In this document: in pieces, positions 36,557 through 48,693 of the stretch
Layout: every line of letters starts with the position of its first letter
Numbering within the stretch: the first letter of the stretch is position 1
DNA from: Krasilnikovozyma curviuscula
Taxonomy: Eukaryota > Basidiomycota > Tremellomycetes > Cystofilobasidiales > Mrakiaceae
DNA length: 64,000 nucleotides
NCBI GenBank assembly: GCA_014825775.1
Contig: MVAQ01000016.1
Location: 1-64,000, forward strand
Reading direction: 5' to 3'
The notes under the pieces: model-generated
The model's input: only the letters and a program-made list of their open reading frames with translations
The model's database searches: none
What the model was told of the DNA's origin: nothing
Position numbers and translations under genes: made by a program

Positions 36557-38108
36557 TTAACTCACAAATACGCTCCTTGTCATACCGTATGCCGACTGGC
36601 CGAGAGGCTGCTTCGTGATGTGTACCAGCTCAGAGATGATCATCGAGGTCAGCTCTCTCCCTTCCTCATCTGAGCAACCCATATACCGGAAGAAAGTGGG
36701 GTAGTCACTGGCTTTAATGATGCCGAGGGAGAGCTCTGCCAGTCTCCGAAGACGAAAGTCTGGTCGAAAAGACGAAATGAGAGATATCCAGTGTTTACAC
36801 CTAGTCATATCAACAATCTTACCTGGCTGTTGATCTATAGCATTCGAAACAATGCTCGTCTTTATCTTCAGGTCCTTCCATCCTCCAAGAGTCTTCATCA
36901 ACCCTTCCAGCTGATTCCAAACGTCCAGCGAGTTTACCATTAGACGCTCTCCTAGTTTAGGAACGAGATCGGTTGCAGGGTACTTCTTTGCCCACTTAGA
37001 CCCTTCTGTACTCTTGATGAGGTCAAAGCCGGGTTCTTCTTCTTCAGGCAGCATCTTCCCAAACGGTTCATGGAGCAGCAAGATTCCTCCCGGTTTCAAG
37101 ACACGTTGACATTCGCGCAACAGCATCGGATAGGTGGGGATCCAATGGGCCATCCAGTACATTGATACCACTGAAAAGTACTTGTCAGGGCTAGAGTTTA
37201 GCAAGGAAGAAGATTGTTCAGGCATGATCAAGGGGTGATGGAAACATGTTGCAATGTGATCGATTACTCACTACATGATGCCTCCCTTCACATCGCTGAC
37301 TTCAAAGAAAGTGTTTCTAGCGAAAGCAGACACGAGCTCAGTCACTGGTAATAGTAAGTATTGCAAACAGATAAGATTGCTCTTCCGAACTTACGGTGGT
37401 ACCAATTCCGTTTCGATGGGCGCGAGATCGAGACCAACAACTTCACATTCGGGGAACTGAGTAGCAATTTTAATGCAGTTGAACCCATACGCACCACATC
37501 CTAGAGAAACGATTATATAATTATAAAAAAGGTCGAGTCAAGTCCTGAAACGGCAGTTTAACCTAGGTGGGTTGAGGGTTACTAACCGACATCAAGGAAG
37601 GTTGATTTGGGCTCTGAGAGCAGATCTGCGACGAGATCTTTTTCTTCTCCTTTGTAAGGGTTCCAGTAGTTCTCTTCCCAGTCTAGACAACGGCTCTGAC
37701 ACATTAAGTCCTCTCTGCAACGTCCAAAGCCATTACGAGGTCAGTTAGTTCGGCCCTTTAGGAACGCAAATGAACCAAAAGAACTAGTTCTTTTAGAAGA
37801 TGTGTTGTTTTGTACTCTATATTCACCTTGTATGAGCAGCATTGTAGCTTAGTCGACTGTTCAATGCCGGCGGCCGTGAAGTAGAGGCGTCAAAACAGAA
37901 TCAGCTCAAGGTTTCATTGCCTTAGGTTGGTTAAAGGAGGCATGGATACTGACTAATCACTATTCTCCCTGGGGTAGAGTCCACCCCTGATAACCTGGTA
38001 GAGGGACTCCTTTATATCGTCGCTCAGAGAGATAGTTGAGGAGTTTTCACCATTCGCCGTGCTAGAGGCGTTTGATACCGACATGGCATCCTCAGCTTTG
38101 TCTGCCAT
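36557..38108 (-). CDS. SAM-dependent methyltransferase, class I
   Basis: Methyltransferase of unknown substrate. The ATG at 38108 opens MADKAEDAMSVSN, followed by a Ser-rich leader and SDDIKESLYQVIRGGLYP. Further exons give RLSYNAAHT, WEENYWNPYKGEEKDLVAD, the SAM-binding motif FLDVGCGAYGFNCIKIATQF with the acidic EVVGLDLAP, then SPDKYFSVVSMYWMAHWIPT and LLRECQRVLKPGGILLLHEP (motifs III and IV of class I enzymes). The C-terminal 150 residues are helical with DMTRCKHWISLISSFRPDF and end GMTRSVFVS. Five or six exons; the stop is at 36557. The type-11-like motif set is clear. Small-molecule methyltransferases acting on sterols, quinones or secondary products are similar, so the substrate remains open. 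One exon border near 37965 was not resolved. Confidence 0.72.
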
Positions 38109-38827
38109 CCTGACTGGATACGAAAAGAACAAACACAAAGAAGGGCTGCTGAGCTGCGTAAGATGGAAGAGAGACGATCGGTGCCAGAGACTAACCTCAG
38201 CCACAGCCCTGCATGAAGAGGTTCAAACACTTACAGATCTGCACGCCACCCTTCGGTACCTGGACTATTAGCAGTGATCTTGTGTATCGGTAGCGATTAA
38301 TTAACTCTAATCTTCATTGCTGTTAGGCTTGATCCCTATGAGAAAGTACTCATTGTTTGCTTTCGCCAACCTCATCGCTACTCTTGAACAGAAATCATCG
38401 AAATTTCGAAACTTGAAAGGCTTCAAGAACTCATTGTCACCCTCGTGAGTCCATGGAGAATTCATGGAGTATTAAATTCTATAGGTGAAGTATGAGCGTT
38501 GATAAACACCCAAGCTCACTCAAACCAAGCGCCATACTCGTCGTTCAAGCCGTGAAACCCTTGAAGGAACCCAAAGCTATGTCGGCGAATGGGGATAGGA
38601 ACAAAAGCTTTGGAGTATCTTAATGGTAGAAGTGACGCTCTCTGACGTTGAAAACATCCCTTCCCGCTGCCCACATTTTCTCCTTCAGCAATGGGCTTGA
38701 GAATTCAAAGTTGGATAGACTTGTTCGCTGCGGACGAGAAGGATTTGGACTTTCATCATCACGGCTAAAAGTTGCAGAAGAGATAGACTCCCAGTATAAC
38801 ATAGCTTTGCAGATAATGACTGGCTTC
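38109..38827. promoter_or_regulatory. Spacer upstream of the methyltransferase gene
   Basis: 719 bases between the DUG3 stop and the methyltransferase start, both on the - strand. No gene recognised; AT-rich around 38290-38400 and 38460-38490. Presumably DUG3 3' end and methyltransferase promoter. Confidence 0.35.
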
Positions 38828-40337
38828 CTAGACCTCTTCGACGGTGACCTTCATGTCGCCATTGCGCTGGGCCCAGACGAATGAGTTCCTGGGGATAAGG
38901 AACCATTCCGAGTGATCGTACCTGCCGGGAAAAGATAACCATTAGTAACAAATAGAGAGTTTAATTGAATCAGAAAGAAGAAAAAAGAAAAGGAACTAAC
39001 GTCATCGGCTCTGAACCAACAATCAGATGTGGGGCGTGCATGTTGGCAGCCTTGTGCCCGTATTCTTGACCTCGCTGATTTTCATCCGTGTTGTTCGGAT
39101 GTCCTTCGAACTTCCTGTTGAGACGGACACCAGCCTTGGTTGAGTAGTAGAGTGAAGGTGGTTGAGTGTTGTCGTCGTCTCTGTATCTCATCGTCACGGT
39201 CTTATCTCCATCCGTTCTGTCATAGTGAAAAGAGCAAAAGATCAGACTGATAGATCAGATCCAAGGGGTTGCCAACTCACATCGCTACGTTCAAGCTCGA
39301 TGCTTCTCCTTTGATCTCCTCTTTGACTGAAACGACCAAAGCCAGAACCTCTCGCAAGGCAGTCTTCATCTGTTCAATAGTTTTAGTGGAATTCCAGTAA
39401 GACTTCTCTTCCTCATCGTCGCCTCCCTTCTCCCTCTCCTCCTTGAACAACGCACTCATGAACAGCCCAAAGAAGCATTCTGAATCTGTCGAACCCTTGA
39501 TGTGACAAAACGCGGTTTTCGAGAGGTGAGGCAGCAAGAGACGATGAGTTTGAGAGAAAGAGCCAAGCCCCCCGTTGTGCATCATCGTGTATTTGCCAAA
39601 GGTGAATGGGTGCGAGTTGGAAGATTGGACGATCGACTCCGCCATTCGAATGTGCGACATAAGACAGGTTGTTGATGTATGAGCGATCAAGCTCTTGAGG
39701 TTCAAGTCGTTTAAAGGTGGTCGATCCTATGATAACGGTACAAAGAAATTTTAGTTCAAGAGCAAATATGCTTGCAATGAGCTCACCGTCTTGTACAATG
39801 CCGGGCGTTGAGACGTGACGCTGGCGTCATAGTTGAGGAGAGTGTCGGTGTACCAGGCAACACCCTATTATTACTCTAAACCGTCAGCACTAGTTTACTC
39901 ACCAACTGAAGATACAGCGTGAAAACACTCACAACTCCATCAATGCTAGACACGCAACCGAGTATAAAGGTTCCTATCAACAAAACCTCTTCCTGATCTT
40001 CTCATAGAATATCAATACTCACTTAAACATCTTGTTCCGTAGATCGCTTTCCTTCTGTTGTTTCTCAACCTCACTTGCGTCGGCGTTCTTGTGAATGAGG
40101 CCAGGGAGGAAATGTTCATGAACCTGTTTGAACAGCCCATGGTCTGGTACTAACAGTACATCTGATAAATGGAAAGATCTTACTATCAGTGTAAGGGTTA
40201 CAGAGAATTTTGAATGAAGACGAGCTCACCTTCCAACAAGCAAGGTTCTTGTCCCAGATACCTGGAGCACCGGTTGATCAGCTCGCAAGACGTCCCTCGA
40301 GCTTGGAGAACGGCACTCACGCTACCCAACGACACAT
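38828..40337 (-). CDS. DUG3: DUG3-type class II glutamine amidotransferase (glutathione degradation)
   Basis: With Dug2 it forms the cytosolic GCG complex that removes glutamate from glutathione. The ATG at 40337 begins MCRWVA, so after Met removal Cys2 is the N-terminal nucleophile, as in Dug3 and related Ntn hydrolases. Exons join to give YLGQEPCLLEDVLLVPDHG, NIDGVGVAWYTD, LIAHTSTTCLMSHIRMA, HPFTFGKYTMMHNGGLGSFS (the MHNG glutaminase motif) and KGSTDSECFFGLFMSALF (TDSE motif). The C-terminus reads SEWFLIPRNSFVWAQRNGDM and stops at 38828-38830. The length of about 390 aa is near that of yeast Dug3 (357). About eight introns. All glutaminase landmarks are present, so the protein should be active. 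No DUG1 or DUG2 lies in view. Confidence 0.88.
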
Positions 40338-40604
40338 ATTTAGCTGAACTGACGGTGTTCAGGAGGTTTTTCGACTGAGCGAGATGGAGTTCGAGGGCAG
40401 CGAACACGAAAATAGACGTCGGACATGATGATGCTGAGCCGCCACCTCATGCAGTCATATTATCAGTACCTTCCCTCACTGGAAGAACGTTTTCACGGAG
40501 GGTGAGAAGTAGTTGAACGGAAATCAAAATATAGTGTTCACTTGCTTTAGCAATCGCCAAACCCTAAAGATTATATTGTTTACAGAAGACCTACTCCTTT
40601 AGAA

Positions 40605-42542
40605 TCACTCCACTTCATCATCATCCACCAAGTCTATAGTTTCACCGTGCTGAGCAATTCTGATCGCCCGTTCCCTCTCTCTCTCTCGCTCCATTTCTGC
40701 CTCCTTCGCAATCTCCGCCTTCAATAGCGCGTCCTCTTGTTTGCCTTTATTTCTGCTCAACTCCCTCTCATACGGCATCAACAACCATTTCATGACCCAT
40801 CCATCCGGTGGGAAGTCTCTGGACCACTGGTTATGGAGATGGAGAGTGAAGATACCGTGGTCTTTACTCAGGCGCTTGATGAGTTCTTCTTCACCTCCCT
40901 TGGACCATTTCTTCCCTCCCCACCAGGACGGATTTGGCTCGAAGGGATCAGGGAAACGAATGTCTGATCGACAGTTTCTTGGGTCGGCAAAGCACCAAGG
41001 GAGAACTTTGAACGGAGGGATGCCAGCAGCCAGCAGGCGGCGGTGGAGTTTCAGGTAGAGGAGAGAGCCCCATTGGACCGTGGATGGTTCTGGGATAGGT
41101 GAGAGTGACATGAGATGGAAAAATTCACACAGGTAGGCTGATCGTTCTTTGAAGTGCATCAAAGCGCCATTGAGGGACAAGTAGGGTTTGTCTGCGGAGC
41201 CGTGGAGAATACCGTCAATTAAAGAAAGGTGAGAAAGCAGAAAGACTGGAGTACTTACCATAACAATCCCATTGTGTCACCCACTCACTCTCTGTCAGAG
41301 GATGTACATCCCTGATGAAAATCTCATCCATGTCGACCCAGATGCCACCATAATTCCACAACACCAGCAATCTGACTAAATCACCATCCACCCAAGCCCT
41401 CCTATCTTGAATTGGCTTGCCATTCTCGCCAAACAGCTTTGAGCCATCCAGTGATGTCCCTTTCGCCAACATAGGTAGATCGACGATCCTGAACGAGAAA
41501 TTGTGTTTGTACTGAGAGAGAAGTGAATAAATCAACGGATTCGCCGTGAGGTCGGCGTTGGACCAGAGAATGATGTGAGAATGTGACAGCGGTTGGGTTG
41601 CAAGGAATGACTTAATAGTCCATGCTTGTCGTTGGGTGAAATCTAGGAGATCTGCTCTCCAATAGGTGTGATAATACAAGTGCTTTAACGGGACTGCTGG
41701 GTGTGATGATGGTACAGTTGATGCGAAGTCGAAACAGTCTGTTTGATGGCGAAGAGATATCGTAGTTTGAAAGTTGATATAGTTCGGCTGGAGTTGGATA
41801 TCTGTCCAGTTGTATTCTGGTGTTTGCTCCAGCAGCTGTTTGTTGAAACACCCCTTCAGCGGCGGATCCAACGTGTTGATTTCCCTCCTGACCCAAGGCC
41901 GTGAATATGCAGCAAGTTCCACCTGCAGCTCGTAAACATATTTGAAGATGAAATAGACGAGAAATGCGATGATGAGCAACGCTCGCAGTACCGATTGCCA
42001 GTTGAACCCCCAGCGCGAAAGGATGACCGAGTTTGGATTCAGCTGGTCCCTCTTCCTTCTCCGGGGCTTTGCTGAACGGTATGCTGGTGAGTCTGGTGAT
42101 ATCGCTCGGTGGTTGGATTCCTTGGCTGAAACACTGTTCGACCTCGAACGAAACGTCGAGGGAAGGTTGGAGGTTTGAATGTGGCTTGGGTAGTGATTCG
42201 ACATATCATGCTGATGGAGGAATTGTTGTTGTTGTTGAATAGCTCCTACATGGATAACAGAGGGTCCAGAATCTGATAGAAAGCGACGAAAGCACCAAGA
42301 AGGAAAACACACGCAAATATCAGTATTTTTTAAACCAGCTAGCTTTAGCAGAACACCGAGCAAAACATAGTACCCAACCTAAGCTTACCTTGATTTGTCT
42401 GAGCATCCCAAGCTGTGAGTGGTGAAGGTCTGTGAGGTCTCTTTTTCGCCTTTGAGAAGTAGTTGCTGATGGGAGGACTGGGTGAAGGAGCTGGAGGGGC
42501 ATATGGCAGAGGCAGGTCTGGTCCTGAATCGTAGTCGGACAT
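40605..42542 (-). CDS. Type II membrane glycosyltransferase with DXD motif (GT32-like)
   Basis: Probably a Golgi sugar transferase. ATG at 42542. Three or four exons. A cytosolic N-terminus of about 150 residues is rich in Pro, Gln, Ser and basic residues (PRRRKRDQLN just before the membrane). One membrane segment follows (VLRALLIIAFLVYFIFKYVY), then a lumenal catalytic part with HIILWSNADLT, RIVDLPMLAKGT, VDGDLVRLLVLWNYGGIWVD and MDEIFIRDV, where YGGIWVDMDE is the nucleotide-sugar and metal-binding DXD motif of the Gly_transf_sug group (OCH1-like). Then come VTQWDCYDKPYLSLNGALM and TLHLHNQWSRDFPP. The C-terminus has a run of Arg and Glu (EMERERERERAIR) and an acidic end. The sugar and acceptor are unknown; mannose or galactose transfer would be typical of the fold. 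Confidence 0.8.
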
Positions 42543-43508
42543 CTGGAGCTGCTCTCTATGACGAGACCATGTATAGCAGCTTGATTATTCCTAACCCTAG
42601 GTAGCAGAGCAATCTCGAGCGCTACACGAAGGTAAGAATTGAGCTACGTCAGAAAAATGATTTTCACCTCGAAATTTCTGCCTTGGTATGAGAGCTTCAG
42701 CATTGGATCACTAGCCGCTTACTAACTGAAGACTACTGCAGTACGATACAGACTGAACTCGCTGGTTTGTTTCCCTACTCTAAAGCCAAAGGGAACGGAC
42801 TGCGTCAGAATTCCAGACGAAAGAGTGAGAGCCTCACTCCCAGAGAACAGCAGAAACCATGTGGTCATTAGACATACGAGAATCTAGTCACTTATCTGTC
42901 AGGATAACTTGGGCTAAAGGAAAGCTGGAACGCTGCAGATGGTCGTGTCAAGCTTCTCGAGCTCCCCTGCGGCGTCTTTTGCCAGACAAGTGAGGATCCA
43001 GCAATTGTGGTTCTAAAAGCAACAAACTCACTTATTCACAATTTAAATATACAAATTGGAAAGAAGAAGTAGACAGCAAACAATTACTCTAGAAAAATGC
43101 TGCTTTTATCCTTGGTCAGTCTGATGATTGCACCGGCCCTTGCTGGCGTTGCTGGACCCTGCTAGATGCCACACTTCGTTACATCAGCAAGCAATAATGA
43201 TTAGATTTGATAGTGAGAAAACAAAAAAGGGGAAAGGTAAGAACGAAAGAATAAAATAAAAAATAAAAAATAAAAACATCGTCTCAAAAGGTGGGCAAAG
43301 TATAATCCAAGGGATCAAGCGACCCCTAGAAAGAAGCAAAGTATGTAAGTAGAAATGAAAGAAGAGAAAGGTTTAGCCGAGTAGAGCCAGTGTACAATCT
43401 TCTCCTTTACTTTATTGTCCCGTCGCTTGGCGACAGCATCTCTCCCCCTTTTTTCCTCCATATCATCTCTCACACCGTCTTCGTTGGCGCATCTTTCGTT
43501 GTTCAACT
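42543..43508. promoter_or_regulatory. Spacer upstream of the glycosyltransferase gene
   Basis: 966 bases between two - strand genes. An A-rich simple sequence of the form AAAATAAAAAATAAAAAATA lies at about 43252-43277. No gene recognised; it should hold the PIS1 3' end and the glycosyltransferase promoter. Confidence 0.4.
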
Positions 43509-45309
43509 TCATGCTTTCACGTCTATCCCAGCAGCCTTTTCGCGCGCTTGTTTACGTTCAGCAAGATCAATTCCAACAAGCTAGATGGACAGGAGACATC
43601 AGTACTTGAATAAAGAAACAGAACAGGTGAATGGAAACTGACGATCTTGGAAGCTTTCCAGAACTGAACTCCGCTGATAATCTGTTTCCCGAAACAGACT
43701 GGGAAGGTGATCCCAGCGACGAGCATTGGCCAAGTTAACTGCCTGACGAATGAAGAGATACTACAAGGACCGCGAAAATGTCAGTTTGAGAATAAGCAAC
43801 AATAGCGGGATGGAATCTTTATTTACACTTTGAGAATCTCCGGACTGACGGTCCCTTCGAGCAGGTAAGCAATGGGCGCGAACGACAATCCAATCGTAGA
43901 AGTCCAGTACTTCATCAAGTACAGACAGACGAAGAATGTCTCGTTACAGAAACAAAAGATGAACAGTGTAGTCTGTAAAACCCGCCTTGTGTCAGTTGAT
44001 AGTTTCTTTGGGGAAAAGAGCGAGGTGGGGGAATTCGCACAGTATTATGGTAGTACGAGTACAGGATCCATGAGACATCCGATGTTACCATCTTGTGAGA
44101 TGTTGAACCAGTAGCTAACGAACTGTCCATTTCCGAGGAGAAGAAAGGAACGAGTCTCAGTAAACCGCCCCGCAGTCAAAACATCTCACGCCGGATGCCG
44201 AAAGCAAAAGAAAAAAAAGAAAAAAGAAGCCCACCTGTACATGTGCATGTAGTGACTGCTGAAGTCCAAGGTAATGAGGAATTGGAATAGGAGGGCGTAT
44301 TTCTGGTAAGCGATAGCGAGGAAGCATAAGAGACATGCAGTGGTGCATCTGAGGAGTAGGAAAGCATATGTCATCCCAGCGCCACGCGAGCAGTGATGGT
44401 GTTAGTGAAAGAAGATGAGTTACACGAGAAACATGGGTGTTGAAGTGAAGAAGACGGAGCTTTACCTGTCCGTAACCATGTCCAGTACCGCTCCAAATTT
44501 ACTCGTCTGGCCTAGTGCTCGAGCAGCTTTTCCATCAGCGACGTCCATGATGCTTGAGAGGAAGTAGAGGATGGTCGCGTATTTGGGATGGTAAGGCATT
44601 AACGGGAGTGAGAATGCTGCCAGGATGATTCGACAGTATCCTAAGAGTAAGAAGTATAAGTTTTATAGTCAGTTTGAGCTCTCTCAGACCACCGAACGAT
44701 TAGCGTAGGTGGGTCGTCATCCAACTAGAAAGATTCGACTCCTCTCCCGAACAAATCTAAACTTCACGGAGGTACAGGATATCTTTCCAGAGAAGTGGTG
44801 TGCCAGAGTCTTGAAGATTTGTGGGTTGACGTACCTATCAGATTTGGGACGAAGAGGAAGACATTCTCGTTGGCGTACGTTCTGATCATTCGTTGATTGA
44901 ATGCCAGAGACAGAAAGAAGAAGCAAGCAAGCATGTTAGTTGAACATTGGCCGAATGAGGATTCAACAGGCAGTAGAAAAAGCTATGAAGTCAACCGAAA
45001 CCCGTCCAACTCGCTTCTTCCCCCTCCTTCAGATATGAACACTTACGCCAAATCAACAGCCTCCTTTGCATCAATATGCTCCATGACTTCCTTCACTTTC
45101 CTCCTAGCCTTCAGTACAGCAGTTTCCATCCTAGCTGTGGTACTAGATTCAGGGTCAGGCGTCGGTGTTGAGGACGAAGAGCCGTTTGAATTTTGTTCCA
45201 GCTCTGCTGCTCTCCGGGCCATAACTGACTTTTGGGGGCTGAGGAAGGAGGAATCTATTATCGTGTTGTCGGGGAGTTTTAAGTTAGATCTTGTTGGTCG
45301 AGGAGCCAT
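43509..45309 (-). CDS. PIS1: Phosphatidylinositol synthase (CDP-alcohol phosphatidyltransferase)
   Basis: Makes phosphatidylinositol from CDP-diacylglycerol and inositol in the ER membrane; essential in fungi. The ATG at 45309 opens MAPRPTRSNLKLPDN. A cytosolic N-terminus of about 90 residues precedes the first membrane part (ENVFLFVPNLI, GYCRIILAAFSLPLMPY). The CDP-alcohol transferase signature is complete: MDVADGKAARALGQ then TSKFGAVLDMVTDR, matching D-x2-D-G-x2-A-R-x8-G-x3-D-x3-D. Further membrane segments are CLLCFLAIAYQKYALLFQFL, FLITLDFSSHYMHMY and WPMLVAGITFPVCF. The tail LVGIDLAERKQAREKAAG ends at a TGA (43509-43511). Six or seven exons. The DFSSHYMHMY block after the signature is typical of PI synthase and separates it from other members. 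Its N-terminal region is longer than in yeast Pis1. Confidence 0.92.
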
Positions 45310-46394
45310 CGTGGAGATATGAGATGATGGGGTGGAAATTCGAGCTGATTACTGTTCGTGAGACGCTAAGCAGCAAACCACAAGGTAGGTAAGTTTGAGG
45401 CTCAAGGTCAATTGGACTTCGATTGGGAACAATCTGATGACAGAATCAGAGGCTCTTAATTGACCTACCTTCAGTGTTAGACTTGGTGGATCGAAACCAG
45501 AAACCGTGGGAAACAAGTGCAAGAAGGGGGCGGGAAGAGGAGCCAGATATGAAGGAGACCGTAAAAAGTAAACAACGAGGTAAGACATGAGCCTACCAGC
45601 TAATTTATTAACCCATCAAAGGCATTACCTACCAGCGTGGAGCTACGTTAGGAAGATGTGAGAGCGGCGCTTGGGGAGGGGAGACAGAAGCTGGCGAGAC
45701 TACAGCGCTGTTGTTTTCGTCGAATAGCAAGACAACGACAATTAATAGCATCATAAGATAAAAACAAGTCAGTTCTGAAGCTCTTGTTCTATTCCATTTA
45801 AGAAGAGATACCCCTTACAGCAGATCAGAGTTTTGCGACTGTCGTGGTTTGCAGAAGCATACTGCGCGTCCAGTGTAAGGGAAGCACATCAGAAAATCAA
45901 CAAACTAAACACCAGCTCTCTACGAGCTGTCAGAAGTTCCTAAAACGTTCCTTTGACAAGTTTCGCTGTCTAGCGAGAGGATATAGAACTGTCAGCTCGC
46001 AAAGCAGCAACGTTGAACTGGCTGTCTGCCGGCTTTACACTACCGATACTATACTCTCGAATCATGCTTATCGATCTCAATCATGTCTATAATATTATCT
46101 AAAATTTAAGAAAGAAGCTGGAGAATAGTGGTACTGTCCATATTTACTGGCTGTTAGCGAAATTCTGTCCATCGCAATCAAAACAAACAGTATCTGTGAT
46201 TACTTTTTATTCCTCTGGAAAGTTCTTTTGAATATATTGTTCCTAAGAAACCCATTTGTCCTTTAAACGAAAAGTCAGAAATTTCACCTTGCCCGGCAGC
46301 CACTGTAGGAATCGAAACGTAATATGAGGGCCGCCTTTCTTGCAAGTCAAATTCCAACCCCCATTCGACCCTAACCTCAGTTGCTATAATAACA
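45310..46394. promoter_or_regulatory. Divergent spacer between PIS1 and thioredoxin-fold gene
   Basis: 1,085 bases between two start codons. Short open frames show no family resemblance. AT-rich around 46080-46260. Presumably both promoters; an inositol-responsive element was looked for near the PIS1 start but none stood out. Confidence 0.35.
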
Positions 46395-47788
46395 ATGGCT
46401 AGTGAGAAAGAGGAAGTCCCACCAGATCTTAAAAATGCTGCTTCAGTCTACCAGCATCCCGATCCAATCCTCCGAAGGTACGCCTCCTCTTTTGTGAGGT
46501 GTCGAGAGTGCCATACTGACTGTCCTCCACTTATTACTCTTCCTCAATGTTTGAAATCTCTAATTCATCACCGGTTGGCTTTGTTGCACAGACTTCGACT
46601 GGAAGACACAGGAGGAAACTTGATCAACGACCTCAAGACCTATTTCAAGCACAAAAAGGTCCTCTTGTTCTACTTTGGATCCGTCTATGGTGAAGCTAGC
46701 TTGAGGCCCTTCCACAGAGACCTTGTTGAGCTGTGTATGAGGGAGCCAAAGACTTTCAGTTTAATCGTGAGTGCTGGCGAATTGAAAGCACGTTGGCGTC
46801 GGCGACGAATGAGCTGGCCGTCGCTTTCATGGGTCAAGGTTTTGATCCTGCTCTATGTCTATTGCTGCTAGTACGTATCTGTTGATACAGAAGAGAAATC
46901 AATGAAGTCGCTTCTCCAGGGTAAGCCCTGGTGCAGAATGACATTCCACGACGGTAGTGATTTCGCACCTCGTAAGCTCAACCTTTTACTGCCTCGCCCC
47001 TGCTTTGAGGACATTTTTTACTGACAGGGAGACCTATGGATATCATCTGGTTTGTTGGCTTTGGTAGTCGCGACTTCAGCACCTCAAGCAGCAGCAATGA
47101 CCGAGCTCTTACGAGGTGAAGACTTCATCCCAGCTTCGGACGACTACCAACTACCACCAGAGGGACAACCAGATGATGAAGTAAGCTTCCTTCATTCGCT
47201 TCCATATCCCACTAATCACCTATGGTCCTGGCTGACTTCTCGCAACCCCCCTCCCTCCCCAGGAATACTACTACACCAGACCACTCTCCCGAGCCGCCTT
47301 CTCACAATGCATAGGGGCACTGGCGACTCCCACTTTAACCGTCTATCACTTACCCACCCACAGAGTCCTCAACAGGTTCGCTCGAAAGGAAATGTTCTCT
47401 AGCTCGAAGGCAAGGGGATACATGGCGGGCTGGAAGGAAGGACGAAGCGGTGGAGTTAGTGCTAGAGGTAAGTATCAAAAGGAGACTCTAACACTTCACT
47501 CGTTGCTGACTTACTGTGCTCTTTGGTGCAGAGCTCATTTCGGCAATCCGTCTCCCAATCATAATAGCGATCCTGGCCATCTCGTATAGACTTGCTGTCT
47601 ACATCCTCGGACCAGAATACGACCTTTTACCTGACCTAATGCAGAGTTTGACAGGTGGTAAAATTGGTCAGCAGCTCAGCGCGTTTGCTCAACAGGGCCA
47701 GGAACAGATTTCAGGCGCGTTTGGAAAAGTGGTCACTGCGGGTGGTTTGGGCGGCGGCGATGACAGCGGAATGAAAGCGAGCTCGTGA
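46395..47788 (+). CDS. Thioredoxin-fold membrane protein lacking the CxxC motif
   Basis: Unknown function. The ATG at 46395 opens MASEKEEVPPDLKNAASVYQ. After a first intron the protein reads LRLEDTGGNLINDLKTYFKH then KKVLLFYFGSVYGEASLRPF, VELCMREPKTFSLI, YVSVDTEEKSMKSLLQGKPW and RMTFHDGSDFAP. The order beta-strand, FxF-S, charged helix, V-S-x-D and G-x-P-W-x-x-x-x-F-x-D is that of nucleoredoxin/tryparedoxin domains, but the redox motif (WCPPC) is replaced by VYGEAS. The second half has PPEGQPDDEEYYYTRPLSRA, ARGYMAGWKEGRSGGVSA and one membrane helix (LPIIIAILAISYRLAVYIL), then a Gly-rich tail. One join (after 46973) has two acceptors; only the one at about 47030 (GGGAG/AC) keeps the long frame. 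Two adjacent genes instead of one remain possible. Confidence 0.5.
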
Positions 47789-48693
47789 TAAGTTGAAGAA
47801 CGAAATCCTACCCTATTAACAGCGAGATCATTGGCAAAGATTTTGCTTCAAGCAAGAATTTGACTCGTACATTGACATACCAAGAGATGAGCATGCTGGA
47901 TCGAAAGGAAGAAGGACTGGAGAGTGTATGCTCTAAAGACCCTAATAAGGATGGCAAAAGGGAGGGATAGCACATGCCCCGACAGGAACCTCTCTACAGC
48001 TGTCCAGTCAACTACAGTTGCGACAACAGCGTCCACCCCTGCACCAAGAGGACTGCCCATCACGGCGCCGTGGGTAGCAGGTTGGATAGCAGGGGTCACC
48101 GAGTTCCAGTCAGGCCAAAAGTAAAGTAGATAAACCCCTCTTTTACTTCAAAATCGCAGAAGTATATTTTGAGTTGCGAAGCAGTATTTACTTGGACCCC
48201 TGGTTCGCGCTTCTTAATGTCATGGCTAAGAGTAACGACAATATCTCCAACCTGATAACGGCAAGAGTCAGAATGTTTGAAGGCGAGTGACAGAGGAGTA
48301 AGACTTCCTCCAGGACTAGGGAAGGCCAATCCCAGAGCCAATCCCTGACCGTTGAGGAGTGCAACGACGCTTAGCGAAAGATCCTTCAACAGCTGGTTTC
48401 AGCGTTGGTCTGTAGCTGTACTATGACAATATCGGGAAACACTGAGCCTTTCACTTGAGAGGAGACTGCTGACTTCAGGGAGGATATTTTGAAGGCAACT
48501 GGAACGTCGACATCTGCCTGCAATCTTGCGAATAAAAGCATCTAGTAATGAAATCAAGTCTGGACCAAGTCCCTTTGCCAACATCGATTTTAGAGGACTA
48601 CAACAGGCGGACGTATGTGTACTTTTTGTTTACTGTAGTGTAAACTGCCAATTTCCAACAATGGCTAACAAATGATTGACACTAGAACACATC
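47789..48693. other. Unresolved stretch, possible small - strand gene
   Basis: 905 bases between two converging genes. On the - strand several frames look partly coding: one opens at an ATG at 48584 (MLAKGLGPDLISLLDAF), a second contains LSLSVVALLNGQGLALGLAF and YQVGDIVVTLSHDIKKREPG, a third WPDWNSVTPAIQPATHGAVM. They can be chained by GT-AG sites only in part, and I recognise no family. It may be a small spliced gene or chance open frames. Confidence 0.25.

Noticed and set aside
43252..43277. A-rich repeat as a sign of a retroelement tail
   Set aside because: No open frame, target-site duplication or terminal repeat is seen around it; simple low-complexity sequence in a spacer.
47848..48390. 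Mitochondrial inner-membrane protease (IMP-like) remnant, from GDIVVTLS and WPDW segments
   Set aside because: The spacing between the segments is far too short for the catalytic domain and the Ser/Lys motifs are missing.
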